64,000 nt of DNA from Chalciporus piperatus. Taxonomy: Eukaryota; Basidiomycota; Agaricomycetes; Boletales; Boletaceae. Under the pieces are notes generated by a model. The model searched no databases, was not told the DNA's origin, and worked only from the letters and a program-made list of their open reading frames with translations. The stretch covers positions 1 through 64,000 of the forward strand of contig JBBPTG010000036.1 of NCBI GenBank assembly GCA_038093975.1. Reading direction: 5' to 3'. Shown piece by piece: positions 10,886 through 21,924 of this stretch. Position numbers and translations under genes: made by a program. Numbering within the stretch: position 1 is the stretch's first letter; every line of letters begins with the position of its first letter.

Positions 10886-10950
10886 GCTATTCAACCATGA
10901 GAAACCACCCTCTCTGCAAAAATGTGCCGTTTGCTTCTTCCGTTAGAAAT

Positions 10951-12365
10951 GAATTCCCCATCCCCACTACTGACAGCCGTGCGAACACTTTTGAAGGACT
11001 TTGTAACAAGTCCCATTATTGTTGATGGAAAATTATCCTATGACAAGCTTCAAAAGCCAAAGTAAGCCCAAAAATTTATAACAAAGGTGTATTTTAATCA
11101 GGGATCATCCAGGCTGAGAGCTCAAGGTCTTGTGCTGTCGTTAAAGTTAAATGCCCCCGGATCTACTATCCCATCCCAAAAAGGGGACATGACAGCTGTC
11201 ACGGACTTTGAGATAAGGCTTTGTGCCGGTGTCATTGTAGCTGCCTTCTTGAACCCCAGTGAGTAACCATATTTTCTCACCATTATAAATCTTATTTATT
11301 TTGATAGTCGCCATGCCATGGGATTATGAAAGGTGGGCTGAGTCAGAGAAGAAGCGGCGTTCTGGAAAAAAATTTGCCGACACATATTTGGGTGCTATCA
11401 CGAAACCCACTACCATTGTGGATATGCATGGGAAAATTTTGGCTTGGTATCTTCCTGGCCTTTTACTCCCAGGCTAGGCTGACTGGATGTTCAGGAAGAA
11501 TTGAATAACGTCACCATGCTCTTGAAAGCAGAGTTCTGCAAATCTGTTGGGAATAGCAATGATAAATCCACCTGGAGGTTGGAAGGTTTTACCTGCGATG
11601 GGAATGCGGCCGTCTTTGGGGCTGGCAAACTACCATGCTCTTGAAAGCAGAGTTCTGCAAATCTGTTGGGAATAGCAATGATAAATCCACCTGGAGGTTG
11701 GAAGATTTCACCTGCGATGGGAATGCGGCCGTCTTTGGGGCTGGCAAACTCTCATTATCTGTGGGCAAGTTGCTCCCAGGACACAAGGTATGTACACTAT
11801 GCATTTCGAATCAAACTGGAACTGACTTCCAAGCCAGCGACTTCAAGATCCAATCTACTCATCCCCTAATCTGTGTTCCAAAGCCATTCAAAAATGGCTT
11901 CAGATGATAGATCCATTGGAGCAGCTGCTGAACAAAGTTCTGCAGGTTGTACACCCTGAAATGTGGATGGCAAATACTACCGCAACTCAACAGCTCGTTC
12001 GGCAGCTTCAGGTATTTTTATCGGCTTGGCCCACGGCATACTCTGGTATGGATGTTATCTGTAACCGAGTCTCTCCACCACATCGTGATCAGGGTGGGGC
12101 TATCTCATTTTATGACCATTTGCTTAGCTTTGGTCAGGCTCATCATGCCAAACTTCGGTTGGATGATTTCCATGCCGAGTTTGCATATGAACCAGGCACA
12201 AGCATTTTGTTTCCTGGCAAATCGTTCAAGCATTCGGTGGGAGAATGGTCTGGTGGGGAAAGAATGGTGATAGTCCATTATTCTAAGGATGATGTACAGG
12301 AGAGAATGGGTGTGGCAAGGCCCTCATTGCCATCTCAGTTGGCCTGGTGGTCTATGTATTCATAG
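10951..12365 (+). pseudogene. TET/JBP-family 2OG-Fe(II) dioxygenase, KDZ-associated, disrupted
   Basis: TET/JBP enzymes oxidise 5-methylpyrimidines in DNA using Fe(II) and 2-oxoglutarate. The core is here: an HxD in PPHRDQGG (His codon at 12081), a distal metal His in FKHSVGEW, and the 2OG-binding Arg in GERMVIVHY. Upstream are family-like segments TTIVDMHGKILAWYLPGLL and IQKWLQMIDPLEQLL. The inferred start is MNSPSPLLTAVRTLL at 10951, with introns at about 11061-11100, 11262-11308 and 11788-11837. Disruptions: a TAG with frame shift just after YLPGLLLPG (about 11478), and a 119-bp tandem duplication (11513-11631 and 11632-11750) that breaks frame. The catalytic exon (about 11838-12365) is fully open and ends at TAG 12365. 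The KDZ transposase follows on the same strand, an arrangement known from fungal KDZ elements carrying TET/JBP genes (Iyer and colleagues). Confidence 0.8.
11513..11750 (+). repeat. 119-bp tandem duplication inside the TET/JBP gene
   Basis: Two adjacent copies starting ACCATGCTCTTGAAAGCAGA differ by only two substitutions (near 11587-11591 against 11706-11710). 119 is not a multiple of three, so the second copy shifts the frame and the first runs into a stop at the junction. This is a clear, fairly recent inactivating event. Confidence 0.9.
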
Positions 12366-12539
12366 TTGTTTATTTTCGGTAGTGGGGTGGGGAAAAATAG
12401 TGATAGTCCATTATTCTAAAGATGAATCTGTCTATACAGAGTTAGCATAAAGATGAACATGTAACTTGTACCAAGCAGAGATCAGGCTAGTGGTATTTTC
12501 GGTAGCCGTCAGAGTTGATTTAAGACCGATAGTCAGAAC

Positions 12540-15500
12540 ATGAGGAACTGCTGCCAAAAAATGTCTCGTTCCCCTCGAATGGCCAAGAGAGCCAAGGTTG
12601 CGTCTCACAAACCTGGAGGTGCCAAACATGGTTCTAGCGGCAGGTCTTTGGTTGTGTTCACTCCTACTAGAACAAGGAGGGGAAAGCTCACTTATAGTGA
12701 GGTGGATGCTGCCATCCATTATCAATTATCAAATGACGATGAAACACCTCGCAAAAGAAAAGTGCCCGTAACCCCTGCCCAGCCAGAGGATTCTAGTGCA
12801 CCTTTGCTGGAGGACGCCTTTGGAGAAGAAGCATTTTTGTTAAATGATACGGAGCCTCCTGTACCACGACGAACCAAAGTAAGATCAAATTTCAATGTGA
12901 AATGAATGTATCTAATGAGAAAAAGGCACAAAATGATTTTCTTTCAGAGTGGATACCTTGGAGACCCACATACCTCGCCGTCCTCATCAAATCTGAAGCT
13001 CCCAAACAACCCCAGCGAAAATGTACGGGCTGTCCAGAGCCAGATGGTTCCATCCGCTGTCTTTCATGCCTTGGTGATCATGCTTGGTGTCCCGGCTGTG
13101 CAGTAAAAGCGCACTCGACCCTTCTGTTTCATAGGCTCCAGTGATGGAATGGAGAATTCTACGAAGCAATATTACTGCGCGACCTTGGGTTTACTTTGAA
13201 CCTAGGACATAATGGTGATGTCTGCCCACTGAACAGTGACCAAAATGGAACAGATTGGTCCTGCGATCAATTTACTGTGGTGGACTCCGCTGGAATCTTC
13301 ATTCACACTGTGAAGTGGTGCAGGTGCAATGGAGCAGGTGATCATGATAAACACATTCAACTTCTCCAGTCTCGCCTCTTTTCTTCCACCATCTCGAAGC
13401 CTCAAACTGCGTTTACCTTCGATGTCTTGGACCAGTTTCTTATAGATGCACTCGAGTGCAAAACTTCAGCCTCTAGCTTCTATTCGAAGCTCAGAAGAAT
13501 AACTAACAATGCTTTTCCTGACTCACTTCTGGTATGTCGACATGGTTAGATCATTCACCAGATTAACATTGGAATTCACAATCAGGATTGTTACCGGGAA
13601 TTAATGAGAGTTTCCAGAATGTGGAGAGACCTAATGAATCGAAAACGGGCAGGGTTGGGTCACGACAAAGAGAAAAACCCTGGCAATGGGGACTTGGCAA
13701 TATTTTGTCCTGCTTGTCCTCAACCGGAGATCAATTTGCCAAATCAGTGGGCCGAGAGGTACGATAGGTCAGTGGTTGGTTCCAAATGACTTCTATTTTG
13801 TTGACACTATGAAACCAAGTGACACTGTAGCACTGCGCTATGTGGTTGATGGCAACTTTACGGCTCAGCACATGAAAATGAAAAAGCCTGAGGACGATGT
13901 GGCCCTCTCAGATGGTTTGGGGTATATGGTGGCCAACAAGCCCTATCAAGACCATGTCGACAAAGCTGCAAATAACCAAGAAGTATGTACCATTATATCT
14001 TGTGGGTCTGGTATCTAATTGGGCCCTCTCCTAGAGGTCTACTTGTCAGAATCATCGGGCAGTCAATGATGCTAATACAAGCAGAACTCACTTGCGCGCC
14101 ACTGGTGTGGGTGCCACTGCCTGTGCTCGTCATGGCTGCTTTGTGCCTCATTCCATGGTTGACTTTTACAAGGGAGAACAGTGAGTATGCCCGATAGGTT
14201 TACACGAAGAATTAGCTGATATTGGGGGATTTCTGAAGGCATAAGAATATCGACTACTCGATCTGCCAAGCAGTCTCTTACAAGTCCAATGATATCCAAA
14301 AAGCGCTGATCATCTATGATGTGGCTTGCCAGTGGCACAAGAATTTTTCTACAAGGGTAGAAAAATATCCGGCCTTGTCCTTGCCAGAAGAGATGGAAAT
14401 TGTGCCGGCAATCGGGAAGTTTTATTTGAGCGCTCACAAGCCTCACTGTTTCCCAAGGTTTAGCCTCATGTTCCTGAAGGGAGCAGGTCATATTGACGGA
14501 GAGATACTCGAAACTCTTTGGTCTTCCTTTAATAAAATTTTCCCTTCAGCTAGGTCAATGACTCAGGCCCACCGCCAGGAGCTCTATGATGATCATATGA
14601 GGGATTCGAATTGGAAGAAGCTGGTTGGACTGGGTGAGTGAAGTTTGGATTGTCTGGCTCGTCTCAGAGTTCACTCCAAATGCTCAGTGAAGGCTTTGTT
14701 GAAGAAACACACATTGGCGTTAAATGGGATTGAAAAGACATTGGGACCATTTGAAGATCTCAGTGCATCCTTGAAGGGCGAGCAATTAACACAGTGGACA
14801 GCAGAGGCTGAGAGAGCTGACTGTGAAAGAGGTAAAGCTCTGGATATATACAGTTTACAAATGGACAAAGGTTTGTTCGATTGTGTCTTTCGTTGTGTAA
14901 ACTCTATTGAATACTGTTGTGCTTGATAGCACCTACCTTGGCTGACATGAGATTAAATCTCCTTGAAGGCGGTGGAGGGACATCTGGAAAGGAGGGGTCG
15001 GTGACCTGGTTGATAGATGGAATTAGTATTGAGGATGCTCAGTAAGTTATCAATTATCTATTCCGCACTAATCTAAGATCATCATAGAGATGCACTTCGT
15101 GCAGAGATTCACTGCTTGCCTAGCAATCCCTCTGCTACACAAAAGGCCGACATTGTGCAGAAACGACAGAGGCTTCACAAGAGGATTGCTAAGTTTAATC
15201 GAACAGCATCTCTTTTCACTCCCGATTTGGAGTTGAGTGCTACCTCCTCTCCCCGGGACGATCCCACATTTTGTGTTGAGGAGAATTGGATGAATGCCCA
15301 GCATCTAGATGACGATGAAAGAGAGAGGGTATTTTGGGGGGTGCAAGATGATGAAGACGGTGGTGATGCAGAGAATGATTGCGCAGCAGAAGACCTCACA
15401 CTATGCATGCCATCATCCATGGTTGTCTCCTCATTTATGAATGATGCCAGACTGGAGGACCTGGTAAAAGAGGAGATCCAATTGCGAAGTGGACAGGCTA

Positions 15501-16166
15501 ATGAAAGGTTGGAGAAACTGAGGACCCATCTAGGTCTCAAGTCTGTTCTGTATAGGATGAACTTTCGAAGTTCTACTTCAGTTCGCATGGATACGAGGTC
15601 CAAACAAGATCTTCAAAGAATGGTTCTCAAGATAAATCAGGATGTTCGAAGTTATCATCGGGCCAGAGAGGCCCTTATTGGATTGAAAGCTTCTGATGCC
15701 ATCCTAGAAAAGTACGAACCCATAAAGCAGAAAGACCTGGGAGTGTCCAAGGACATAACAGAGGAAAATTGATTTGGACAAGACTCAGATGTCCCCCTTG
15801 GTTCTGGCGCATTGGAGGAAGTGGTGCAGGGCCTTCAGATATATGGAACGAGGAGTGTAAGTGATGGATTCATTTGATTTTTAGAAGGGAAGCTAACAGG
15901 TCATGACCGAAGTTCAAAGAATCAGCTGGTTGAAAGCCAGGGCAAGATATGAAAGATGGAAGGAGGAGCTGGAGATGGTGAAAAACGAAATGTTTTGGAC
16001 CATCTTGTGGTTCAAACATCACGAACAAGAATGGGAGAGGCGCAGAAATGAGTCTGAGGAAGCAGGATTCAAGGCATATGCTGCAAAGCAAAAAGATGTG
16101 TGGGCGAGGTTTAGGAAAAAGGGAGAGGAAAGCTTTGAAAGGTATAAGATTGTCCCTATGAATTAA
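12540..16166 (+). pseudogene. KDZ (Kyakuja-Dileera-Zisupton) transposase with CxC zinc cluster, decayed
   Basis: Start is MRNCCQK or, 21 bases on, MSRSPRMAKRAK. An N-terminal basic region is followed by a Cys cluster CTGCPEPDGSIRCLSC..CPGC..H..H (13020-13140), then by transposase blocks: YVVDGNFTAQHMKMKKPEDD (Asp at 13848), KALIIYDVACQWHKNF (Asp at 14318), and GHIDGEILETLWSSFNKIFP (Glu at about 14510). These fit the DDE-like core of KDZ transposases. A coiled, charged C-terminus ends at 16166. Introns are recognisable (for example 13531-13586, 13982-14031, 14183-14250, 15042-15087). Damage: TGA at 13142 between HRLQ and WNGEFYEA, a frame shift near 13765, TGA at 15770 after ITEEN, and a further shift before PPWFWRIG. 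The product is not encoded intact, although every catalytic block survives. The TET/JBP gene lies immediately upstream. Confidence 0.85.
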
Positions 16167-16277
16167 CATAGCCTCAGTGAAAGGAAGCAAGTACCAACTC
16201 TCTCTCCATGGCTTGCCTCTTCTCGTCCTCTGAAACTATAGTAAACTCCATTAATGTCAGGAATAAAGAAGTCGGGG

Positions 16278-16570
16278 GACTATGCCCTATAGGGGACAGC
16301 AGGCCGGTACCATATTTCACGGTCAGACATAACTTGAGGAACTGGTACCGGCCGAGTATGCCCTATAGGGGACAACAGGCCGGTACCAGAGTCACGCTCA
16401 GAAATACATTGAGAAACTGGTACCGGCCGAGTATGCCCTATAGGGGTCAGCAGGCTGGTACCAGAGTCACGCTCAGACATAACTCGAGAAACTGGTACCG
16501 GCCGAGCATGCTTATTCTCAAAGGGTACCACTTCTACAGTGCCGGCCGTACCACTCCTACGTAGGACCGG
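16278..16570. repeat. Three-copy 76-bp repeat with internal palindromes
   Basis: Units starting TATGCCCTATAGGGG at about 16283, 16359 and 16435, followed by a partial copy. Each unit carries GGCCGGTACC and, about 40 bases later, GGTACCGGCC, so it can fold. The array sits between the KDZ gene end and the truncated chromovirus, and may be a KDZ subterminal repeat or a relic of another element. Confidence 0.75.
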
Positions 16571-16639
16571 CCGAGCGTCAGATGGACCCAGTTCCACGAC
16601 CATTTGTACACTTCGGCTATACCAGTTGTGCGACCCTTT

Positions 16640-19316
16640 TTGACTGAAGTATGTGAACGAACATACTACCCGAGATGCATACCCACTTCCCCTCATCGGA
16701 GATCTCGTTGACAAACTGAAAGACACTAAAGTCTTTACCAAGTTTGATGTATGATGGGGTTACAACAACGTCCGCATCAAAGACAAACACCAGTGGAAGG
16801 CCACTTTCCTCACCCACAAAGGCCTCTTTGAACCGACTGTGATGTTCTTTGGACTGAACAACTCCCCGGCCACCTTTCAACGCTTCATGAACGACTCTTT
16901 TAGAGACATGATAGCTGAAGGATGGCTCGTCATCTATATGGACAACCTTCTCATCTTCTCTCCTGACGATGCTACTCACACTGCTCGCACACAACGAGTC
17001 CTCGAACGGATGCAAGAGCTAGATCTCCATCTCCGTTTGAAAAAATGCAACTTTGTCGTAAACGAGGTAGAATATCTCGGCATGATCGTCCGCCCCGGAG
17101 AGCTTGCCATGGATCCCGTCAAACTCAATGGCATCTCTCAATGGCCCATTCCCACTACCGTTAAGGAAGTTCACTCATTCCTTGGCTTCGCCAACTTCTA
17201 CCGATGTTTTATCCCAAACTACTCCTTAGTCGCCCGCCCTTTGATCGATCTGACCAAAAAGGATCATTGATGGGATTAGAGCAACGCCTGCCAAGATGCC
17301 TTCGCTCGCTTGAAACAGATGTTCTTAGCGAAACCCGTCCTACACTTTCCAAATCTCTCCAAACCTTTCGCTATCGCAACTGATGCCTCCAAATTTGCCT
17401 CAGAAGGTATACTCCTCCAAACCGACACCAACAGTGATTGGCACCCCTGTTCCTACCTCTCCCAGTCCTTCGGTGATGCTGAACGGAACTATGATATCTA
17501 TGATCGTGAACTCCTCGCTGTGATCCGCGCATTGAAAACCTGGCGACATTATCTCCACAGCTCTCCCTTCCCTGTCCAGGTATTCACTGATCACAAAAAC
17601 CTGACCTACTTCCGCCAACCCCAAAATCTGAATCGTCGGCAAGCCCGCTGGCTCCTTGATCTTGCCGACTTTGACTTGAAAATGATTCATGTCCCCGGCT
17701 CATCCCTCGCTGGTCCTGATGCCTTATTCAGGCACGCTGATCACTTTCCCGCTAACACCGATGACAATGCGAGTACAACCCTACTACCACCCTCCCTATT
17801 TGTCCGTGTCATCGACGCCGCCATGAACAACCACATTTCGAGTCTTTCTAAAAAAGACCCATTCCTCCTTACTGCACTACAAGCCATTGACGGTGATATC
17901 CCTGCGCCATTCCGATCTTGGTTGGCTGACTGGCAGATGACGAATGATGTCCTGACCTACCAAAGTCGCGTTTACATCCCGCCGGACGAAAACTTACGTC
18001 GCACTGTCGTTCAACGCTGCCATGATCACCCCACTGCCGGCCATCCAGGCTATCTCAAGACTAGACAACTAGTTGCCGCCGAGTTCTGGTGGCCTGGGCT
18101 TGCACAATTTGTCCGCAAATATGTTGAAGGATGTGCAACCTGCCAGCAGAATAAGGTGAACACGCATCCGACTACCCCCCCTTTAATGCCCATACCGTCG
18201 AAGAGCTCTAAACCGTTCCAGCAAGTGTCTTGTGACCTGATCACCGACCTGCCCATTTCCAATGGCTTCGATTCTCTATTGCTCGTGGTCGACCATGGGC
18301 TTACAAACGGAGTAATTCTCTGCCCTACTAAGAAAACTGTCACCGCCAAAGGGATTGCCTCCCTCTTTTTCCACAAAGTCTATCTGAGATTTGGCCTTTA
18401 TGACAAAATCATCAGCGACTGAGGACCACAATTCACATCTGAGTTCGCTCGTGAACTAGGACGAATCCTTGGATACGACCTTTCCCTCTCCACTGCCTAC
18501 CATCCCCAATCTGATGGGGAAACTGAACGTGTCAACCAGGAAGTAGAAACCTATCTCTGAATCTACTGCGGAGATAACCCCATATCCTGGGCTGATTCTA
18601 TCTCCCACGCAGAATTTGCACACAACCATCGACCCCACTCTGTCACCGGCAAATCCCCATTCTATCTCATGATGGGATATGAACCCCGCCTCCTTCCTTC
18701 GGTGATTGCTGACTCTGCTCTACCCGCTGTCAAACTTTGCCTTCACTCCCTCACAGCCGCCAGAGACAAAGCACTCGCCTCACACGAGCTCGCCAGACAA
18801 GTGATGTCCGCACGAACTCGACAGAAGTTCAAACCATTCGCTAAAGGAGACAAAGTCTGGCTAGAGGCAAGAAACCTCAAATGATCCCTTACCTCCCCAA
18901 AGTTCACCCCGAAACGAGAAGGACCCTTTACCATCACACAGGTCTTATCTCCGCTATCTTATAAACTCCGCCTCCCACAAATGTGGAAGATCCACCCCGT
19001 GTTTCATGCTTCTCTGTTATTGCCCTATCGCGAAAACCCCGTCCACGGACCGAACTTCCTGGCTCCACCACCTGACTTGATAGAAGGCGAAGAAGAGTAT
19101 GAGATCGAAAAGATTCTCCGACATCAAAGTTTCTCCGGACGCCACTCGTACCTGGTCCGCTGGAAAGGATACATGGCTGATGAGGACTGCTGGCTTAAAG
19201 AAGCAGACCTTACCCACGCCAAGAACATCCTGGAAAACTATAAGAAAGCTCACCCATCCGCCTTCCCTTCTTCCTCAAGATCCCCATCTTCTGTCAGACA
19301 AAAAACTCGCTGCTGA
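16640..19316 (+). pseudogene. Chromovirus pol fragment (RT, RNase H, integrase, chromodomain)
   Basis: RT blocks include TTRDAYPLPLIGDL, FGLNNSPATFQRFMND and a catalytic box reading YMDNLLIFS where the family has YMDD. RNase H shows FAIATDASKFAS and FTDHKNLTYF. Integrase has the HHCC zinc site (HDHPTAGHPG..CATCQQNK) and the core [23 protein letters not shown]. The C-terminal chromodomain YEIEKILRHQ..YLVRWKGYMADEDCW (about 19100-19240) suggests targeting to methylated histone H3. In-frame stops: TGA 16754 (FDV-stop-WGYNN), TGA 17268 and TAG 17277 (KKDH-stop-WD-stop), TGA 18419 (ISD-stop-GPQF), TGA 18558 (YL-stop-IYC), TGA 18882 (NLK-stop-S). The TGA stops sit where related proteins generally carry Arg, so they look like CGA to TGA changes. 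Confidence 0.9.
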
Positions 19317-19320
19317 AACT

Positions 19321-20830
19321 ATGTCTGCTCCTACTACCCCTTCTTCTACCACTATGTCTTCCATTTCTTCTCTATCTCGTTCTTCTTCTTCTCCTACTTA
19401 TCCCCCCGGTTTACCTATTCGTTCTCTACCTATTCAACCCACTCGTCCCTCCTCCCCCGAGCCCGCTAGCCCAACGTCGCTGAAGCTGGATGGAATACCA
19501 CTGGTCTTCCATTAAACCCCGCTGGGTGGCCAGTCTTACAGGAAGACTTAGATGCCCCCACTCAAATTGCCGCTACTCCCACTGTTGGAGTCATGTCCGT
19601 TGAGTTGCTACTCACCGCTCATCGTCTTCACGACGAATTAATGGACAATGCCGACATGGACCGTATGTCTCAATTCCTACTTGACTCCCGTCTCTCTGTA
19701 CCCATTGGCGCCCACCTTGACCTGGGGTCACCCCTCTTTGCCCTCTACCGTGCCTACCTGCAAGCGTCCCGTCTTGCCAATCTTCTTCCTTCCCTGACGG
19801 TGGTTTACCAAGCTCATTCGGAAGCTGCTTCCCTCCACGGTATCCACGGTGATCTAATTGCCAACCTCAGCATTGCTCTCTATGAGCTACGAATGCCGGA
19901 GTTTCTTGATGACTTAGACCGCTACCTCCGAGAATTTGCCTCTGCGGCTCAATCCCCAGCTCCTATCATCGGAGTCTCTACCTCGTCTCTTCCCTCGTCG
20001 ACACCTTCCACGTCTAGCTCCCCTTTGGACGCTGCAGAAGAAGCAGTGTTCTTTCGTGCAGAGCGTAACTATATTACCTCTCAACGAGAATGGACTGGCA
20101 CCATACCTCTATCCACCTCACATCCCCAGTACCACGATGCCTGCTTCGTATGCCACCAACTGGGCCACATATGTATCCACTGTCCCGATACCAGTGTCCC
20201 ACGTGCTTCCGCTGGGCACCTGGTCACATTCAAGGTTGTTGCCCACTTAGGCGTGGACAGAGACATATAGGCAAGAGCAGGGGTATGGGTAACCCTTGAG
20301 GGTCTGGGGTAAGGGTACCATGGGGTAGGAGTAGGGGTACAGATTGGTATACCCTCAATACCCTGGGGTATACCCCAGGGTATTGCCAAGAAAATTTTAC
20401 TACACTAGTAAACAGGCAATAGTGACTCAAAAATGATAGTTATATATTGAATATTAATTTTGGTGATATAATATTACTATATATAGGACAGCCCCTAAGG
20501 GTATACCCTCCCAGGGGTATACCCTGGGGTACTCAATGCTCATACCCATACCCATGGTGAGGGTATGGGTAATTGGAGGGTAGGGATAAGGGTACAAGTA
20601 AAAATACCCTAGGGTTACCCACGCTCTTCATACGACCACACCACCTGTTGTGCCCTCTTCCCGTTCCCGCCGATCAACCAATACCAATTGAGCTGCTCGA
20701 CGATCCCCTCCACTCTATACCCACATCTCGGGTGAGACTTATTCACGCGACGACGACGATGCCACTCTTTATGACGGAGATGATCCAACCGACGATGTCG
20801 GATACACGAACATGACCAGCTCTCCGGGTC
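19321..20830 (+). pseudogene. Chromovirus 3' ORF with two zinc knuckles, interrupted
   Basis: Begins five bases after the pol stop (MSAPTTPSSTTMSS). After a Ser/Pro-rich leader, a frame shift near 19490 leads into GLPLNPAGWPVLQEDLD and an alpha-helical domain (about 19593-19960: MSVELLLTAHRLHDELMDN). A Cys-rich tail follows: CFVCHQLGHICIHC (CX2CX4HX4C), then, in the neighbouring frame after a one-base loss, CPTCFRWAPGHIQGCC. The tail is split by the insertion at 20273-20628; an Asp/Arg-rich C-terminus (DDDATLYDGDDPTDDVGY) continues to about 20850. CCHC knuckles normally belong to Gag nucleocapsid, upstream of pol, so a knuckle-bearing ORF downstream of the chromodomain is noteworthy. It may be a relocated Gag-like or auxiliary RNA-binding protein. 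Its function is unknown. Confidence 0.65.
20273..20628. mobile_element. G-rich palindromic insertion (GGGTATACCC-rich)
   Basis: A block of about 356 bp interrupts the 3' ORF. It starts AAGAGCAGGGGTATGGGTAA and ends with the inverse of AAGAGCGTGGGTAACCC, so the ends are imperfect inverted repeats. The interior is packed with GGGTATACCC-like palindromes and an AT-rich centre (about 20430-20480). It looks like a small MITE. No target duplication could be fixed, because the terminal AAGAGC/GCTCTT blurs the edges. Confidence 0.6.
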
Positions 20831-21348
20831 ACTATGGGTTGAGCATTTGACGAGCTTTTATCTTTGTCAATGACTTGATTCTAATACGGGGGTAATGTTA
20901 TGATCATCCCATTCTTTCCTTTCCCGTTACCTTGTACTAAGTCCTAGTCGCTGGTTTGAGGCCACTCGTTTCTTACTTCACCTTAGTCAGTGAATATTCC
21001 CTCATGTTCTTTCACCTTCTATGCTTTGTCATCGCTGACTTGTACGCTTACTGAGCATGACTCATGCTTATTCGTCATAGCTCGTTCTTACTCATTCTGG
21101 TCCCTTCTATGCCTGCCCTTAACTTGTTCCTTTATCTATATAAACCCTCGAAGTTTCTCCTGTAACCTTAAGTTAGACCTACACAATCTAACCTTGTCAT
21201 TCCTCGTTCTCCTTGAACCCTCTGAGAGTCACCGTCCCACTCTTGAATGGACGCTAGGCCTTAAGGTGGACATCCCATCGTTAGGCTACCCTTGAAACCC
21301 TTGTCTTTGACTAGGCTTTTGCGTCTACGCTTTGACCTACCCGGTACA

Positions 21349-21356
21349 AGCGTAAC
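21349..21356. repeat. Target-site duplication (left), AGCGTAAC
   Basis: Exact 8-bp direct repeat with 21917-21924 flanking the MITE; 8 bp is the hAT-superfamily length. Confidence 0.9.
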
Positions 21357-21916
21357 TAGTGTTTCAAAGTCCAGTTGCAGGACCACAAAAAGACCGGCAA
21401 CCGAACCAAACCGACATCAGTTGCAACCAGACTGCGGTTGCCAGTTGCCAGATTTTCTGGTATGTATCGGTCCGGTTGCCATGAAAATCTGAAAAATAAA
21501 AGACCGGTCCAAGACTGGTTGCAACCGGTTGCATCACGGACCGGTTGTAGGTAGTCATCTGACCCATTTTCACGCTGATGCGCTCCTGGCGCATCTGCGC
21601 ATACCATGTATTTCTACATTTTCTGATGTTTTTCCTTGTGTTAAAATGTTTTAATAATTATTTTGTGTCGTTTTCCCACGCAGATGCGCCCTGGGTGCAT
21701 CTGCGCGTTTTTGACAATATTAAAAACATTGTTTTTCCAGCTGAAAATCTCTCATATATTTATAACTAAGACCAAAATATGTATAGTAGATCGGTCTTTT
21801 AAGACAACTGGTTGCAACCGGTTCGGTTGCCCAGGTCTGGCCATGGCAACTGGTCCAGGTCCGGTTGCCTCAAAACTTGGTCTAAAAACCGGACTGGACC
21901 GGACTTTGAAACACTA
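21357..21916. mobile_element. hAT-like MITE (560 bp)
   Basis: Terminal inverted repeats TAGTGTTTCAAAGTCC (16 bp, perfect) at both ends, flanked by AGCGTAAC on each side. Further inside, GGTTGCAACCGGTTG-type motifs recur in both orientations. There is no transposase, so it must be mobilised by an autonomous hAT. Start TAGTG and 8-bp duplication both fit hAT elements. Confidence 0.9.
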
Positions 21917-21924
21917 AGCGTAAC
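21917..21924. repeat. Target-site duplication (right), AGCGTAAC
   Basis: Exact match to 21349-21356. Confidence 0.9.
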
